From JADDRA01 sp051005375 (GTDB lineage Bacteria > Actinomycetota > Acidimicrobiia > Acidimicrobiales > CADCSY01): a stretch of 26,632 bases of DNA. Of the stretch, positions 1-7,335 are shown one piece after another. Below the pieces are notes generated by a model that did not search any database, was not told the origin of the DNA, and saw only the letters and a program-made list of their open reading frames with translations. The stretch lies in NCBI GenBank assembly GCA_051005375.1, contig JBPCJK010000143.1, positions 1 to 26,632 on the forward strand, in the 5' to 3' direction. The position numbers and the translations under genes are program-made. Position 1 is the stretch's first letter; every line of letters begins with the position of its first letter.

Positions 1-1
1 G

Positions 2-640
2 TTCAGCCTCATCGGGCCCAAGCGTTACGACGCCCCATGGCGCGACATCGAGGCCCAGGGCTGGATCGCCCCCGCGGTCTGCCGCGAGGTCCGGGTCACA
101 CTGACCGACGAGGAGCGCATGGCCGACGCCGTGGCCGAGTCCGAGGAGCGCTACCGGGTGGGTTCCACGGCCGCGTCCAAGCTGGCCGTGGTGGACGCCG
201 TGCTCCGCCGCCACCCCGACGAGCCAACGCTCGTCATCGGTGCCTACCTCGACCAGCTCGACGCATTGGCCGACCGGCTCCAGATGCCGCTCATCACGGG
301 GAAGACGCCGGTGGTCGAGCGGGAGGCTCTTTACGAGGCCTTCCGCCGCGGGGAGGTTCGCGTGCTGGTGGTGTCCAAGGTGGCCAACTTCTCCATCGAC
401 CTGCCGGACGCCACCGTGGCCGTGCAGGTGTCGGGCACCTTCGGCAGCCGCCAAGAGGAGGCGCAGCGCCTCGGCCGCATCCTGCGGCCCAAGTCCGACG
501 GCCGCCAAGCGCACTTCTACACCGTGGTCTCGCGCGACACCAACGACCAGGACTTCGCCGCCAACCGCCAGCGCTTCCTGGCCGAGCAGGGCTACGCCTA
601 CGAGATCGTCGACGCCGAGGCCGTCCTGGCCGAGCCGTAG
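2..640 (+). CDS. DNA repair helicase, XPB/ERCC3-like, C-terminal part (5' end outside window)
   Basis: The reading frame is open from the first bases of the window and ends at TAG 638-640, so about 212 C-terminal residues are visible. It starts in a stretch reading SLIGPKRYDAPWRDIEAQGW and continues with WIAPAVCREVRVTLTDEERM. This matches the linker into the second RecA-like domain of bacterial XPB-type superfamily 2 helicases. Further on, TLVIGAYLDQLDALA and LITGKTPVVEREALYEAF resemble helicase motif IV, VLVVSKVANFSIDLPDA resembles motif V, and SRQEEAQRLGRILRPK is motif VI with its arginine-finger residues. The family unwinds DNA in an ATP-dependent way and is linked to nucleotide excision repair. 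The Walker A and DEAH motifs would lie upstream of the window. The internal ATG at 119 is not a plausible start because the homologous sequence continues upstream of it. Confidence 0.9.
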   Translation, partial: FSLIGPKRYDAPWRDIEAQGWIAPAVCREVRVTLTDEERMADAVAESEERYRVGSTAASKLAVVDAVLRRHPDEPTLVIGAYLDQLDALADRLQMPLITGKTPVVEREALYEAFRRGEVRVLVVSKVANFSIDLPDATVAVQVSGTFGSRQEEAQRLGRILRPKSDGRQAHFYTVVSRDTNDQDFAANRQRFLAEQGYAYEIVDAEAVLAEP

Positions 641-645
641 CCGAC

Positions 646-759
646 ATGCGACGGACGTGTTTGAAGTCGCCCACCAGCGCGCTGGCCCACGGTGCCGCGC
701 TCGCATCCCGGGACAACGACTTCGACGACCTCCCTGGCGTCATCGTCCTCAAGGTCTGA
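646..759 (+). pseudogene. VapC (PIN-domain toxin) C-terminal relic
   Basis: This is a 37-codon open stretch from ATG 646 to TGA 757-759. Its last 28 residues (about ALAHGAALASRDNDFDD, then LPGVIVLKV) read like the end of a PIN-domain ribonuclease: a short helix, the GA-x-L-x-[ST]-x-D-x-DF strand with its conserved aspartates, and the terminal LPG-x-x-V strand. The N-terminal catalytic aspartate and the central acidic residues are missing, and no antitoxin gene precedes it. I read it as the 3' remnant of a lost vapBC module inserted between the helicase gene and the BNR-protein gene. It could instead be expressed as a small protein, which seems less likely. Confidence 0.6.
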
Positions 760-781
760 GCGCTGATGGCGGTCAACGCCG

Positions 782-787
782 TACGCT
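782..787 (+). promoter_or_regulatory. Possible -10 element (TACGCT) for a near-leaderless transcript
   Basis: TACGCT fits the actinobacterial TANNNT -10 pattern and lies 8 nt before the ATG at 796. Transcription would then begin at or next to that ATG, which supports choosing 796 over the ATG at 766. There is no clear -35 element, so support is weak. Confidence 0.25.
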
Positions 788-795
788 TGACGGTG

Positions 796-1746
796 ATGAC
801 CAGCGTGCTGATGGGCACCGACGACGGATTGCTCCAGGCCGGCGCCGGCGAGCCCCGACCCATCGCCCTGGCCGGCCACACCGTCACCGGCCTGAGCCGA
901 GGTGATGACGGATGGTGGGCCATCGTCGACCGAGGTGAGCTGTGGCACTCACAGGCCGATCCCCACCACTGGGAGCGCCGGACCCACTCGGTCGAGCCGG
1001 AGGCGACCTGCCTGCTGCCCACCGCCGGCGGGCTGCTCGTCGGCACCGCCGAAGCCGGCCTGGCCTGGCTCCGCCCTGCCGACGAGGGCGACGCGGGCGA
1101 TCGGGCCGGCGCCCTCGAGCCGGTCGCCGGCTTCGAGCGGGTGGAGGGCCGCGACCAGTGGTACACCCCGTGGGGAGGTCCACCCGACACCCGGTGGCTC
1201 TCGGCTGCCGGCGCCACACTGTTCGCCAACGTCCACGTGGGCGGGATCATCACCTCCGCCGACGGAGGCCGATCATGGCAGCCCACCGGCCTGGACCTCC
1301 ACGCCGACGTCCACCAGGTGCTGGCTGGCGCCGCCCCTGACCTGGTGCTGGCGCCCTGCGCCGAGGGACTGGCCGTGAGCACTGACCACGGCCGGACGTG
1401 GCGCATCGACGACGAGGGCCTCCACGCCACCTACTCCCGCGCCGTCGCCGTCGCCGTCACCGTCGCCGGCGACACGGTGGTGATCTCCGCCTCCACCGGT
1501 CCCCGAACCGACCGCTCCGCCCTCTACCGTCGCCCACTCCACGCTGATGGCGCCTTCGAGCGCTGCCGAGCGGGCCTGCCCGAGTGGTTCACCGCCAACA
1601 TCGACACCGGCTGCCTGGTGGCGCACGGTGCCACCGTGGCCTGCGCCACCGTCGACGGCGTCTTCGGGTCGACCGACGGGGCCGCCACCTGGCAGGCCCT
1701 GGCCGAGCCTCTGGCACCCGTGCACTGCCTGGCCCTGGCAGGTTGA
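796..1746 (+). CDS. BNR/sialidase-like beta-propeller repeat protein
   Basis: The protein has 316 residues and looks like a beta-propeller built of BNR (Asp-box) repeats. It opens with MTSVLMGTDDGLLQAG. At least three units carry the S-x-D-x-G-x-(T/S)-W signature: ITSADGGRSWQPTG, VSTDHGRTWRIDDEG and FGSTDGAATWQAL, each followed by a new blade-like stretch. Such proteins resemble the WD40/YVTN/BNR or Ycf48 fold and usually bind ligands or partner proteins. No catalytic residues of true sialidases can be assigned. There is no signal peptide or membrane segment, so it is probably cytoplasmic. An in-frame ATG at 766 would add 10 residues; 796 is preferred because family-like sequence begins there and a -10-like hexamer lies just before it. 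A run of GCCGTC repeats near 1440-1465 encodes an Ala-Val-rich strand. Confidence 0.75.
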   Translation: MTSVLMGTDDGLLQAGAGEPRPIALAGHTVTGLSRGDDGWWAIVDRGELWHSQADPHHWERRTHSVEPEATCLLPTAGGLLVGTAEAGLAWLRPADEGDAGDRAGALEPVAGFERVEGRDQWYTPWGGPPDTRWLSAAGATLFANVHVGGIITSADGGRSWQPTGLDLHADVHQVLAGAAPDLVLAPCAEGLAVSTDHGRTWRIDDEGLHATYSRAVAVAVTVAGDTVVISASTGPRTDRSALYRRPLHADGAFERCRAGLPEWFTANIDTGCLVAHGATVACATVDGVFGSTDGAATWQALAEPLAPVHCLALAG

Positions 1747-1900
1747 GGCTCGCTGCGGCGGTAGATGGACAACTTGCCCACGTTCCCGAAATCGCTCCTC
1801 GTACGGCGCCTTGGTGCCCTCGGGCCGGAACGGCGGCACGAGATGTGCACCGCGCTTGCCACCGCGCTCGACTGCTGACGCTACGGCTGCCGCCTAACCG

Positions 1901-2362
1901 CTACTCCGTTCCGGCAGCACCAGTGGTCGCTTTCCCGACCGTTCCTGGGGCCAGAGCGGAGGGATCATCGCCGTCGTGCCAGTCGAGCCGGGGCACGTCA
2001 GCCCAAAGGCGCTCTAGGTCGTAGTACTCCCTGGCCTCCTCGGAGAACACGTGCACGGCCACGTCGCCGAAGTCGAGCAGGATCCAACGGGCGTCGTCGG
2101 CCCCCTCGGTGCGCAGCACGCCGGTGCCGTCGTGGCGGCGGAGCTGCTCTTCGACCTCCTCGGCGATGGTGCGGGCCTGGCGGACGTTGGCCGCACTGGT
2201 GACCACGAACCAGTCGACGATGGCGAGCACCCGGCCCACCTCCAGGACCACGACGTCGGTCCCCTGCTTGGACCACGCCGCCTGTGCCGCCAGACCGGCC
2301 CGCTCGGCGGAGTCGCCCGGGGATCCTCCTGGCGCGCCTGGCGCATCCGGCACTGCCGACAC
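1901..2362 (-). CDS. rsfS: Ribosomal silencing factor RsfS (Iojap family)
   Basis: The product has 153 residues from a GTG start. RsfS binds ribosomal protein uL14 on the 50S subunit and blocks joining with the 30S subunit, lowering translation when nutrients are scarce. The Iojap/RsfS core is clear: DVVVLEVGRVLAIVDWFVV, then SAANVRQARTIAEEVEEQL, the R-x-EG-x-DD-x-x-W segment (RTEGADDARWILLDFGDV), and VHVFSEEAREYYDLERLW. The first 25 or so residues are Ala/Gly/Pro-rich and not conserved, so the true start could lie slightly downstream. It is the last gene of a minus-strand operon, 38 bp after nadD. The nadD-rsfS pairing is common across bacteria. The tail after the core, DPSALAPGTVGKATTGAAGTE-like, is low complexity. 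Confidence 0.93.
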   Translation of the reverse strand: MSAVPDAPGAPGGSPGDSAERAGLAAQAAWSKQGTDVVVLEVGRVLAIVDWFVVTSAANVRQARTIAEEVEEQLRRHDGTGVLRTEGADDARWILLDFGDVAVHVFSEEAREYYDLERLWADVPRLDWHDGDDPSALAPGTVGKATTGAAGTE

Positions 2363-2400
2363 TGCCGCAGCAGACCGGCTCTCGTGCTCGGGCTCTCGGC

Positions 2401-3033
2401 TCAGGACGTTGCCTTCGGTGGTCGCCGGCTCATGTGGGCGACAGCGTACAGACCCCGCTCCCGAATCACGCGAACCACTGGATCGGTGACCAGCCAGTCG
2501 AGGGGACGACCGTCGCCGATGCGGGCCCGCAGGTCAGTGCTGGATACCTCGAGACGGGGCACCTCGACCAGGCGGTGGTCCCAGCCCGGGGGTGGCGCGA
2601 GGGTGTCGGCGCCGGGGCGGGTCACCACCACCAGGGTGGCCAGGGCCCGGACCTCGTCGACCCGCTCCCAGGTGGGGAGCTGGGCGGCGGCGTCGCTGCC
2701 GAGGATGACGCACAGCTCGGCGCCGGGGTGGCGCCCGTGCAGCGCCTCGAGGGTTTCGGCGGTATAAGACGAACCCCCCCGGTCGATCTCCAGGGCGCTG
2801 GCCTCGATGCCGGCCACCTCGGCCACCGCCGCCTCCACCATGGCCAGGCGGTCCGGGGCGGGGGTGACGGGCAGCGCCGCCTTCTGCCAGGGATCGTTGG
2901 CCACCACCAGCAGCACCCGGTCGAGGTCAAGCTCGTGGCGCACGTTGACGGCGGTGACCAGGTGCCCGACGTGGATGGGGTCGAAGGTCCCCCCGAACAG
3001 CCCAATCCGCTCAGCCACGGAGGCCGCCGCCAT
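2401..3033 (-). CDS. nadD: Nicotinate-nucleotide adenylyltransferase NadD
   Basis: This 210-residue enzyme transfers AMP from ATP to nicotinate mononucleotide, giving deamido-NAD; the step is shared by de novo NAD synthesis and nicotinate salvage. The nucleotidyltransferase signature GLFGGTFDPIHVGHL lies at residues 11-25, with the GTFDP...H-x-G-H ATP-binding elements intact. Near the C-terminus VSSTDLRARIGDG corresponds to the ISSTxIR motif that binds ATP phosphates. The ATG at 3031-3033 lies 9 bp after the pncB stop, so the two NAD salvage enzymes are probably co-translated in pathway order. Length is normal for the family. Confidence 0.96.
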   Translation of the reverse strand: MAAASVAERIGLFGGTFDPIHVGHLVTAVNVRHELDLDRVLLVVANDPWQKAALPVTPAPDRLAMVEAAVAEVAGIEASALEIDRGGSSYTAETLEALHGRHPGAELCVILGSDAAAQLPTWERVDEVRALATLVVVTRPGADTLAPPPGWDHRLVEVPRLEVSSTDLRARIGDGRPLDWLVTDPVVRVIRERGLYAVAHMSRRPPKATS

Positions 3034-3042
3034 CGGGCACGG

Positions 3043-4392
3043 CTACCGGTCGATCCCGCTCGAGACCTGGTCGGCCAGGGCGGCCAGGGCCGGGCTGGTG
3101 GCCACCGGGTAGGGGTCGCCGCCGGCGTCGAGACGGCGCAAGCCTTCAGGCAGGGCGGCCAGGGTGGCCCTGGCCCGCTCAGCCAGCTCGTCCATCGACG
3201 GTGCCGGCTGGGATCGGGCCCCCCCGGCCATGACCTCCTCGAGCACCGGCTGGCCCTCCTCGAGCACCTCGCCGGCCAGGGCCACCACATCGTGGTGGTA
3301 GCGCCCGTCACCTCCGCAGACCCTCCACACCTGCTTGCGCCCTGGCAGGTTGGCCTTGCCTGCCGAGCGCTTGGCCTTGGGGCCATCGACGTCGTCCACC
3401 AGCTTGTACACCGCCCCCAGCCAGGGGGCGTCGGCGCTGGTCCCGAGCTGGGTCCCGACCCCGAAGTCGTCGATGGGGGCGCCGCCGGCCAGCAGCTCGA
3501 CGATGGCGTGCTCGTCCAGATCGCCGGAGGCCACGATGCGCAAGTCGCCCAGCCCTCCCTCATCGAGGATGGCCCGCACCGAGTGGGCCATCCTCGCCAG
3601 GTCGCCGGAGTCCATGCGCACAGCCCGGATGCTCACCCCCTCGCCCGCCAGCTCCCCGGCCACGTCGACGACGGTGCGAGCGCCCTGCTCGGTGTCGTAG
3701 GTGTCGATGAGCAGGGTGGCTCCATCAGGGAAGGAGCGGGCGAAGGCCACAAAGGCCTGGTGCTCCGAGGCGAAGCGGGTGACGTAGGAGTGGGCCATGG
3801 TGCCGCTGAGGGGAAGCCCGAAGGCCTGGCCGGCCAGCACCAGCGAGGTGGCCGCGGCCCCGCCCACGTAGGCGGCCCGAGCGCCGAGCAGGGCGGCGTC
3901 AGGACCGTGGTCACGCCGCGACGAGTAGTCGACGAAGTGGTGCTCGCCGCAGGCCAGCGCCATCCGGGCTGCCTTGGAGGCGACCATGGTGGAGTGGGCG
4001 ACGAGGTTCAACAGCGCCGTCTCCACCACCTGGGCCTCCACCAGTGGTGCCGTGACCCGCAGCAGCGGCTCACCGGCGAAGGCGGCCTCCCCCTCGGGGA
4101 CGGCCCACACCTCGCCGGTGAAGCGCAGCTCCGACAGCCGGTCCAGGAACGAGTGGTCGAACAGGCCCAGCGAGGCCAGGTGGTCAAGGGCACTGGCGTC
4201 GAAGCGCAGTCGCTCCAGGAAGGTCAGTGCCTGGTCGAGCCCGCAGGCCAGGAGGAAGTGCCGCTCGGGGGGCAGGCGGCGCACGAAGAGGTCGAAGGTG
4301 GCCGGCGAGTCGAGCCCGTGGCCGTGGTAGCTGGAGGCCATGGTCAGCTCGTAGAGGTCGGTGAACAACCCCTGGCCCAGCTCCACTGGCAT
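3043..4392 (-). CDS. pncB: Nicotinate phosphoribosyltransferase PncB
   Basis: This 449-residue enzyme condenses nicotinate with PRPP, using ATP, to form nicotinate mononucleotide, the substrate of the NadD encoded next. The N-terminus has the family's FTDLYELTMA motif (residues 10-19). The middle contains VDYSSRRDHGPDAAL and then LSGTMAHSYV, whose His201 is the likely phosphorylated histidine of the ATP-coupled cycle (family knowledge). DTYDTEQGA (230-238), RMDSGDLA and ASGDLDEHAI follow as the PRPP- and nicotinate-site segments. The C-terminal third is more divergent. The ATG lies 10 bp after the stop of the NuoF-like gene, so both are almost certainly on one transcript. Confidence 0.95.
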   Translation of the reverse strand: MPVELGQGLFTDLYELTMASSYHGHGLDSPATFDLFVRRLPPERHFLLACGLDQALTFLERLRFDASALDHLASLGLFDHSFLDRLSELRFTGEVWAVPEGEAAFAGEPLLRVTAPLVEAQVVETALLNLVAHSTMVASKAARMALACGEHHFVDYSSRRDHGPDAALLGARAAYVGGAAATSLVLAGQAFGLPLSGTMAHSYVTRFASEHQAFVAFARSFPDGATLLIDTYDTEQGARTVVDVAGELAGEGVSIRAVRMDSGDLARMAHSVRAILDEGGLGDLRIVASGDLDEHAIVELLAGGAPIDDFGVGTQLGTSADAPWLGAVYKLVDDVDGPKAKRSAGKANLPGRKQVWRVCGGDGRYHHDVVALAGEVLEEGQPVLEEVMAGGARSQPAPSMDELAERARATLAALPEGLRRLDAGGDPYPVATSPALAALADQVSSGIDR

Positions 4393-4402
4393 CAGCCCAG
4401 GG

Positions 4403-5845
4403 TCACGCCGACCCGGGCCGGCCCGGTTCGGGGGCGTAGGTCCAGTCGGGCTGCTTGCGCTCCTGGGCGCGGTCGTAGGTCACGGTGCCGTCGTCGAGGT
4501 CGTCGACCTTGGGGAGGGCATAGGCCCGCAGCGGCGGTACCCGGCCTTCCAGGCGGGCGGCGAAGTCCTCGGGGAACTCCCGCAGGATGCTGGCGATGAC
4601 GAGCTGCTCCTCGACGGGCAGGTAGCAACGGTTGCCATCGGTGACCGTCTCCAGCCGGCGCCCGATCACCTCCACGTCGAGGCCGCTACCACCGCCCGCC
4701 TCGATGCGCTCCAGGTAGCTGGTGACCTCGCCGGTGCCGAACTTGCAGGCCGGGCACTGCCCGCAGGACTCCACGTAGAGGAAGCGGGAGAACAGCCTGG
4801 CCACGCTGACCATGTCGGCAGTGTCGTCGTAGACGATGAAGCCGGCCGAACCCAGGCCGCTGTCGATGGCGGCCAGGCCCTCGTAGCTCATGGCCACGTC
4901 GAGCTGGTCGCCCCTGATCACGCCGTTGGCCACCCCGGAGAACACCGCCTTGATCCGCCGACCCGGCGCCACCCCGCCGGAGAGCTCCTCGATGACCTCG
5001 CCCAGGGACCGGCCGAGCTCCACCTCGGCCACCGCCGGGCGGCGCACGTCGCCCACCACCGTGACCACCACCGAACCCGGCGAGTCCGGCGTTCCCATCG
5101 ACCGGTACCACTCCGGGCCCCGGGTGAGAATGTGGGTGACCGCGGCCAGGGTCTCCACGTTGTTGACCAGGGTGGGGTTGGACCGGGGCTGCTCCTCGTC
5201 GTCGAGGGCCGCCTCGGGTCCCACGCCGTAGGCCTGGGGTCGGGCCGACCAGCCCATCTGGGGGCCGGTGGCGAACAGGCCATGGACGTAGGGAGGCAGC
5301 ATGCGGGGCAGGGGGGCGTCACCCTCGATTGCCTGGAGCAGCCCCTTCTCCTCGCCGTAGAGGTAGTGATCGGGACCACTTACCAAGGTGATGGGGATGT
5401 CCCCGGCCAGGCCGGCGCCAGCCATCTCCCCCAGCGCCGTCGACAACCCGGCGATCTCCCTGGTGAACTTCTCCTTGATGCACAGGTAGGCGCCGGCCGC
5501 CCCCACCGTCGCCGCCGCCACGGCGACGCCCTCCACCACCTGGTAGGGATCACGACGCAAGATGGCCCGGTCCTTGAACGTGCCCGGCTCGCCCTCGGCC
5601 CCGTTGCACACCACGAAGCGGTCGCCGGCACCTGCCCCTTGCCCCCGCAGCCCCGACCACTTCCGCCCGGTGGGGAACCCGCCGCCGCCCCGGCCCCGCA
5701 GGCCCGAGAGGCTGATCTCCTTGATGGTGGCACCCGGCCCCAGTGACGTCGCCCTGGCAAATGCCTGGCCCCCCCGGCGCCGGCTGACGTAAGCTTGCAC
5801 GGAGGTCACCGGCTCATCGGGCAACAGGACCGGCTCCTCGATCAT
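4403..5845 (-). CDS. Stand-alone NuoF-like NADH-binding FMN/4Fe-4S protein
   Basis: The product has 480 residues and resembles the 51-kDa NADH-binding subunit of complex I and of hydrogenases. The FMN site GLRGRGGGGFPTGRKW lies at 48-63, and the NADH-binding stretch CNGAEGEPGTFKDR at 80-93. An SLBB-like domain covers about 260-330. A C-terminal 4Fe-4S motif has Cys361, Cys364, Cys367 and Cys407. No N-terminal thioredoxin-like domain and no other Nuo subunits are present nearby, so it is not part of a complex I operon. It probably oxidises NAD(P)H and passes electrons to an unknown partner. The frame is open upstream to 6214, but recognisable sequence begins just after the ATG at 5843-5845. 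The position directly ahead of pncB and nadD suggests a role tied to NAD metabolism (inference). Confidence 0.88.
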   Translation of the reverse strand: MIEEPVLLPDEPVTSVQAYVSRRRGGQAFARATSLGPGATIKEISLSGLRGRGGGGFPTGRKWSGLRGQGAGAGDRFVVCNGAEGEPGTFKDRAILRRDPYQVVEGVAVAAATVGAAGAYLCIKEKFTREIAGLSTALGEMAGAGLAGDIPITLVSGPDHYLYGEEKGLLQAIEGDAPLPRMLPPYVHGLFATGPQMGWSARPQAYGVGPEAALDDEEQPRSNPTLVNNVETLAAVTHILTRGPEWYRSMGTPDSPGSVVVTVVGDVRRPAVAEVELGRSLGEVIEELSGGVAPGRRIKAVFSGVANGVIRGDQLDVAMSYEGLAAIDSGLGSAGFIVYDDTADMVSVARLFSRFLYVESCGQCPACKFGTGEVTSYLERIEAGGGSGLDVEVIGRRLETVTDGNRCYLPVEEQLVIASILREFPEDFAARLEGRVPPLRAYALPKVDDLDDGTVTYDRAQERKQPDWTYAPEPGRPGSA

Positions 5846-5915
5846 CGCCCAATGCCTACACGCCCCGGCGCCGGGAGTCACCCACGGCCTGGCGGGGTAT
5901 GCCAAGGCAAAGATT

Positions 5916-5942
5916 GGGAACGTCCAAAGCCCCCTTGTCGTT
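5916..5942 (+). promoter_or_regulatory. Candidate ECF-sigma promoter upstream of the sigma factor gene
   Basis: GGGAAC (5916-5921) is separated by exactly 18 nt from GTT (5940-5942). This matches the GGAAC/GGGAAT-N18-GTT shape recognised by actinobacterial stress ECF sigma factors such as SigE, SigH and SigR. It lies in the 199-bp gap between divergent genes and faces the sigma factor gene, giving a leader of roughly 90-100 nt. The match is short and could occur by chance. Confidence 0.35.
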
Positions 5943-6044
5943 CGTATACATGAGGATGCCTCGTCCGAGTTCTCGGGCCATCCCACCGTCATTTTCCTGA
6001 GCTGGGGGAATGACATCGACGTCAGCTTGGTTGGAACAGGTACA

Positions 6045-6884
6045 ATGAGAGACTCAGTCGGACAATACCTCCATGAGATCGGGCTCGTCCCCCTCCTCAA
6101 TGCCGCCCAGGAGCGAGAGCTCTCCCAGAAGGTCGAGGCCGGGCGTAACGCCCAGGCTCGCCTGGATGTGGGGGGGTCGGCACGGGCCGAGGTGGTGACG
6201 TGCAAGCGGGCCATCCGAGAGGCGGCCCGGGCTCGTGACTACTTCATCCGGGCCAACCTGCGGTTGGTGGTCAGCATCGCCCGCCGGTACCCCCTGCCCC
6301 CGGGGATGGACCTCCTCGACCTCATCCAGGAGGGCAACCTCGGCCTCGAGCACGCCGTCGAGAAGTTCGACTGGCGCAAGGGCTTCAAGTTCTCGACCTA
6401 CGCCACCTTCTGGATCCGCCAGGCCATCGGCCGGGCCCTCGACCAGAAGGCCAACCTGGTCCGGCTCCCGAGCGAGCGCTCGGCCCAGCTCCGGGCTGCG
6501 CTGCGGGCGGTCTCGGGCGAGGGCGACGAGCTCGACGACGAGTTGGCCAACCTCCACCGCCTGGCCACCCCCACCAGCCTGGACCGCACCGTGGGTGAGG
6601 ATGGCGAGCAGGAGCTGGTCGACCTGTTGCCCGACTCCCTGCCCGGTCCCGAGCAGGTCGTCGTCGAGCAGATGCAAGAGGAGATGGTCACCGGCCTGCT
6701 CGGCCGGCTCGAGCCCCGGGCCCGGGTCGCCGTTGAGCACCGTTTCGGGCTGGCCGACGGCCAGAAGCACAGCTTCCGGGAGGTGGGCGAGGTCCTCGGG
6801 GTCACCGCTGAGGCGGCCCGGCGGATCGTGAAGCGGGCCGTCGATGAGCTCAAGCTCGACGCCGACAGCATCGCCGCCGCCTGA
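6045..6884 (+). CDS. Sigma-70 family RNA polymerase sigma factor (SigB-like, group 2 type)
   Basis: The product has 279 residues and covers sigma regions 1.2 to 4. Region 1.2 is DSVGQYLHEIGLVPLL (3-18). Region 2 includes NLRLVVSIARRYPLPPGMDL, DLIQEGNLGLEHAVEKFDW, and the -10-recognising FSTYATFWIRQAIGRAL (116-132). Region 4 is LEPRARVAVEHRFGLADGQ followed by the helix-turn-helix SFREVGEVLGVTAEAARRIV (243-262), which binds the -35 element. The long region 1.1 of the main vegetative sigma is absent and region 3 is compact, which fits an alternative, SigB/Hrd-like factor. ATG 6045 is chosen because region 1.2 starts immediately after it; a TTG at 6027 would add six residues. No anti-sigma gene is adjacent, so control is probably transcriptional, possibly by the ECF-like promoter upstream. 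Confidence 0.92.
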   Translation: MRDSVGQYLHEIGLVPLLNAAQERELSQKVEAGRNAQARLDVGGSARAEVVTCKRAIREAARARDYFIRANLRLVVSIARRYPLPPGMDLLDLIQEGNLGLEHAVEKFDWRKGFKFSTYATFWIRQAIGRALDQKANLVRLPSERSAQLRAALRAVSGEGDELDDELANLHRLATPTSLDRTVGEDGEQELVDLLPDSLPGPEQVVVEQMQEEMVTGLLGRLEPRARVAVEHRFGLADGQKHSFREVGEVLGVTAEAARRIVKRAVDELKLDADSIAAA

Positions 6885-6909
6885 TCCCGGCGGCGGTGCC
6901 GGCCCACCT

Positions 6910-7320
6910 GTGGACGCTGATCGAGCCAGAGACTTCATAAGGGACAACCACCGGGCCATCCTCATCACCCAGCGCGCTGACGGCCGCCCCCAGTCCTCCC
7001 CGGTGGTCACCGCCGTGGATGGCGAGGGCCGGGTGGTGGTGAGCAGCCGGGAAACGGCAATGAAGACCAAGAACCTCCAACGTCGCCCGCAGGCGTCGTT
7101 GTGCGTCATCAGCGACGGCTTTTACGGACCGTGGATCCAAATCGACGGCGAGGTGGAGATCGTCGGTCGGCCAGAGGCGCTCGACGTGCTGGTCGAGTAC
7201 TACCGGGCGGCCTCTGGCGAGCACCCCGACTGGGACGGCTACCGGGCAGCCATGGAACGGGAGCGCCGAGTGGCGCTGCGCCTCACCATCTTCCACGCCG
7301 GCCCCGACCGCTCCGGCTGA
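6910..7320 (+). CDS. PPOX-class F420/FMN-dependent oxidoreductase
   Basis: The product has 136 residues from GTG 6910 and adopts the split beta-barrel of pyridoxamine-phosphate-oxidase-like proteins. The family pattern is easy to follow: ARDFIRDNHRAILITQRADG, RPQSSPVVTAVDGEGRVVVS, SRETAMKTKNLQRRPQASLC, and the DGFYGPWIQIDGEVEIV strand pair, ending RVALRLTIFHAGPDRSG. Actinobacterial relatives bind F420 or FMN and reduce diverse substrates; this protein's own substrate cannot be read from sequence. An in-frame ATG at 6844 would add 22 Ser/Pro/Gly-rich residues and overlap the sigma gene by 41 bp. GTG 6910 is preferred because it begins at the conserved DADRARDFIR. It ends 15 bp before the convergent vapC stop. 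Confidence 0.88.
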   Translation: MDADRARDFIRDNHRAILITQRADGRPQSSPVVTAVDGEGRVVVSSRETAMKTKNLQRRPQASLCVISDGFYGPWIQIDGEVEIVGRPEALDVLVEYYRAASGEHPDWDGYRAAMERERRVALRLTIFHAGPDRSG

Positions 7321-7335
7321 GGGCCGGCGCGGGCC

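Noticed and set aside
1437..1470. GCCGTC tandem hexamers as a regulatory or CRISPR-like repeat
   Set aside because: It is a short in-frame run encoding Ala-Val strands in the BNR protein, with no spacers.
1747..1900. Possible small minus-strand coding piece in the gap between the BNR gene and rsfS
   Set aside because: A stretch such as RPEGTKAPYEERFRERG reads smoothly but matches nothing I can name, and it lacks a convincing start and context.
2284..4599. Very long plus-strand open frame opposite nadD and pncB
   Set aside because: It is antisense to well-recognised genes, rich in Gly/Val/Gln without domain motifs, and is a by-product of GC-rich codon use on the other strand.
6041..6046. TACAAT as a -10 promoter element at the sigma factor start
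   Set aside because: It overlaps the ATG, so transcription would begin inside the gene after conserved region 1.2 has started.
5846..6214. Upstream extension of the NuoF-like frame by 123 codons
   Set aside because: The added residues match no part of the family and overlap the divergent sigma gene and its promoter region; ATG 5845 fits the recognisable start.
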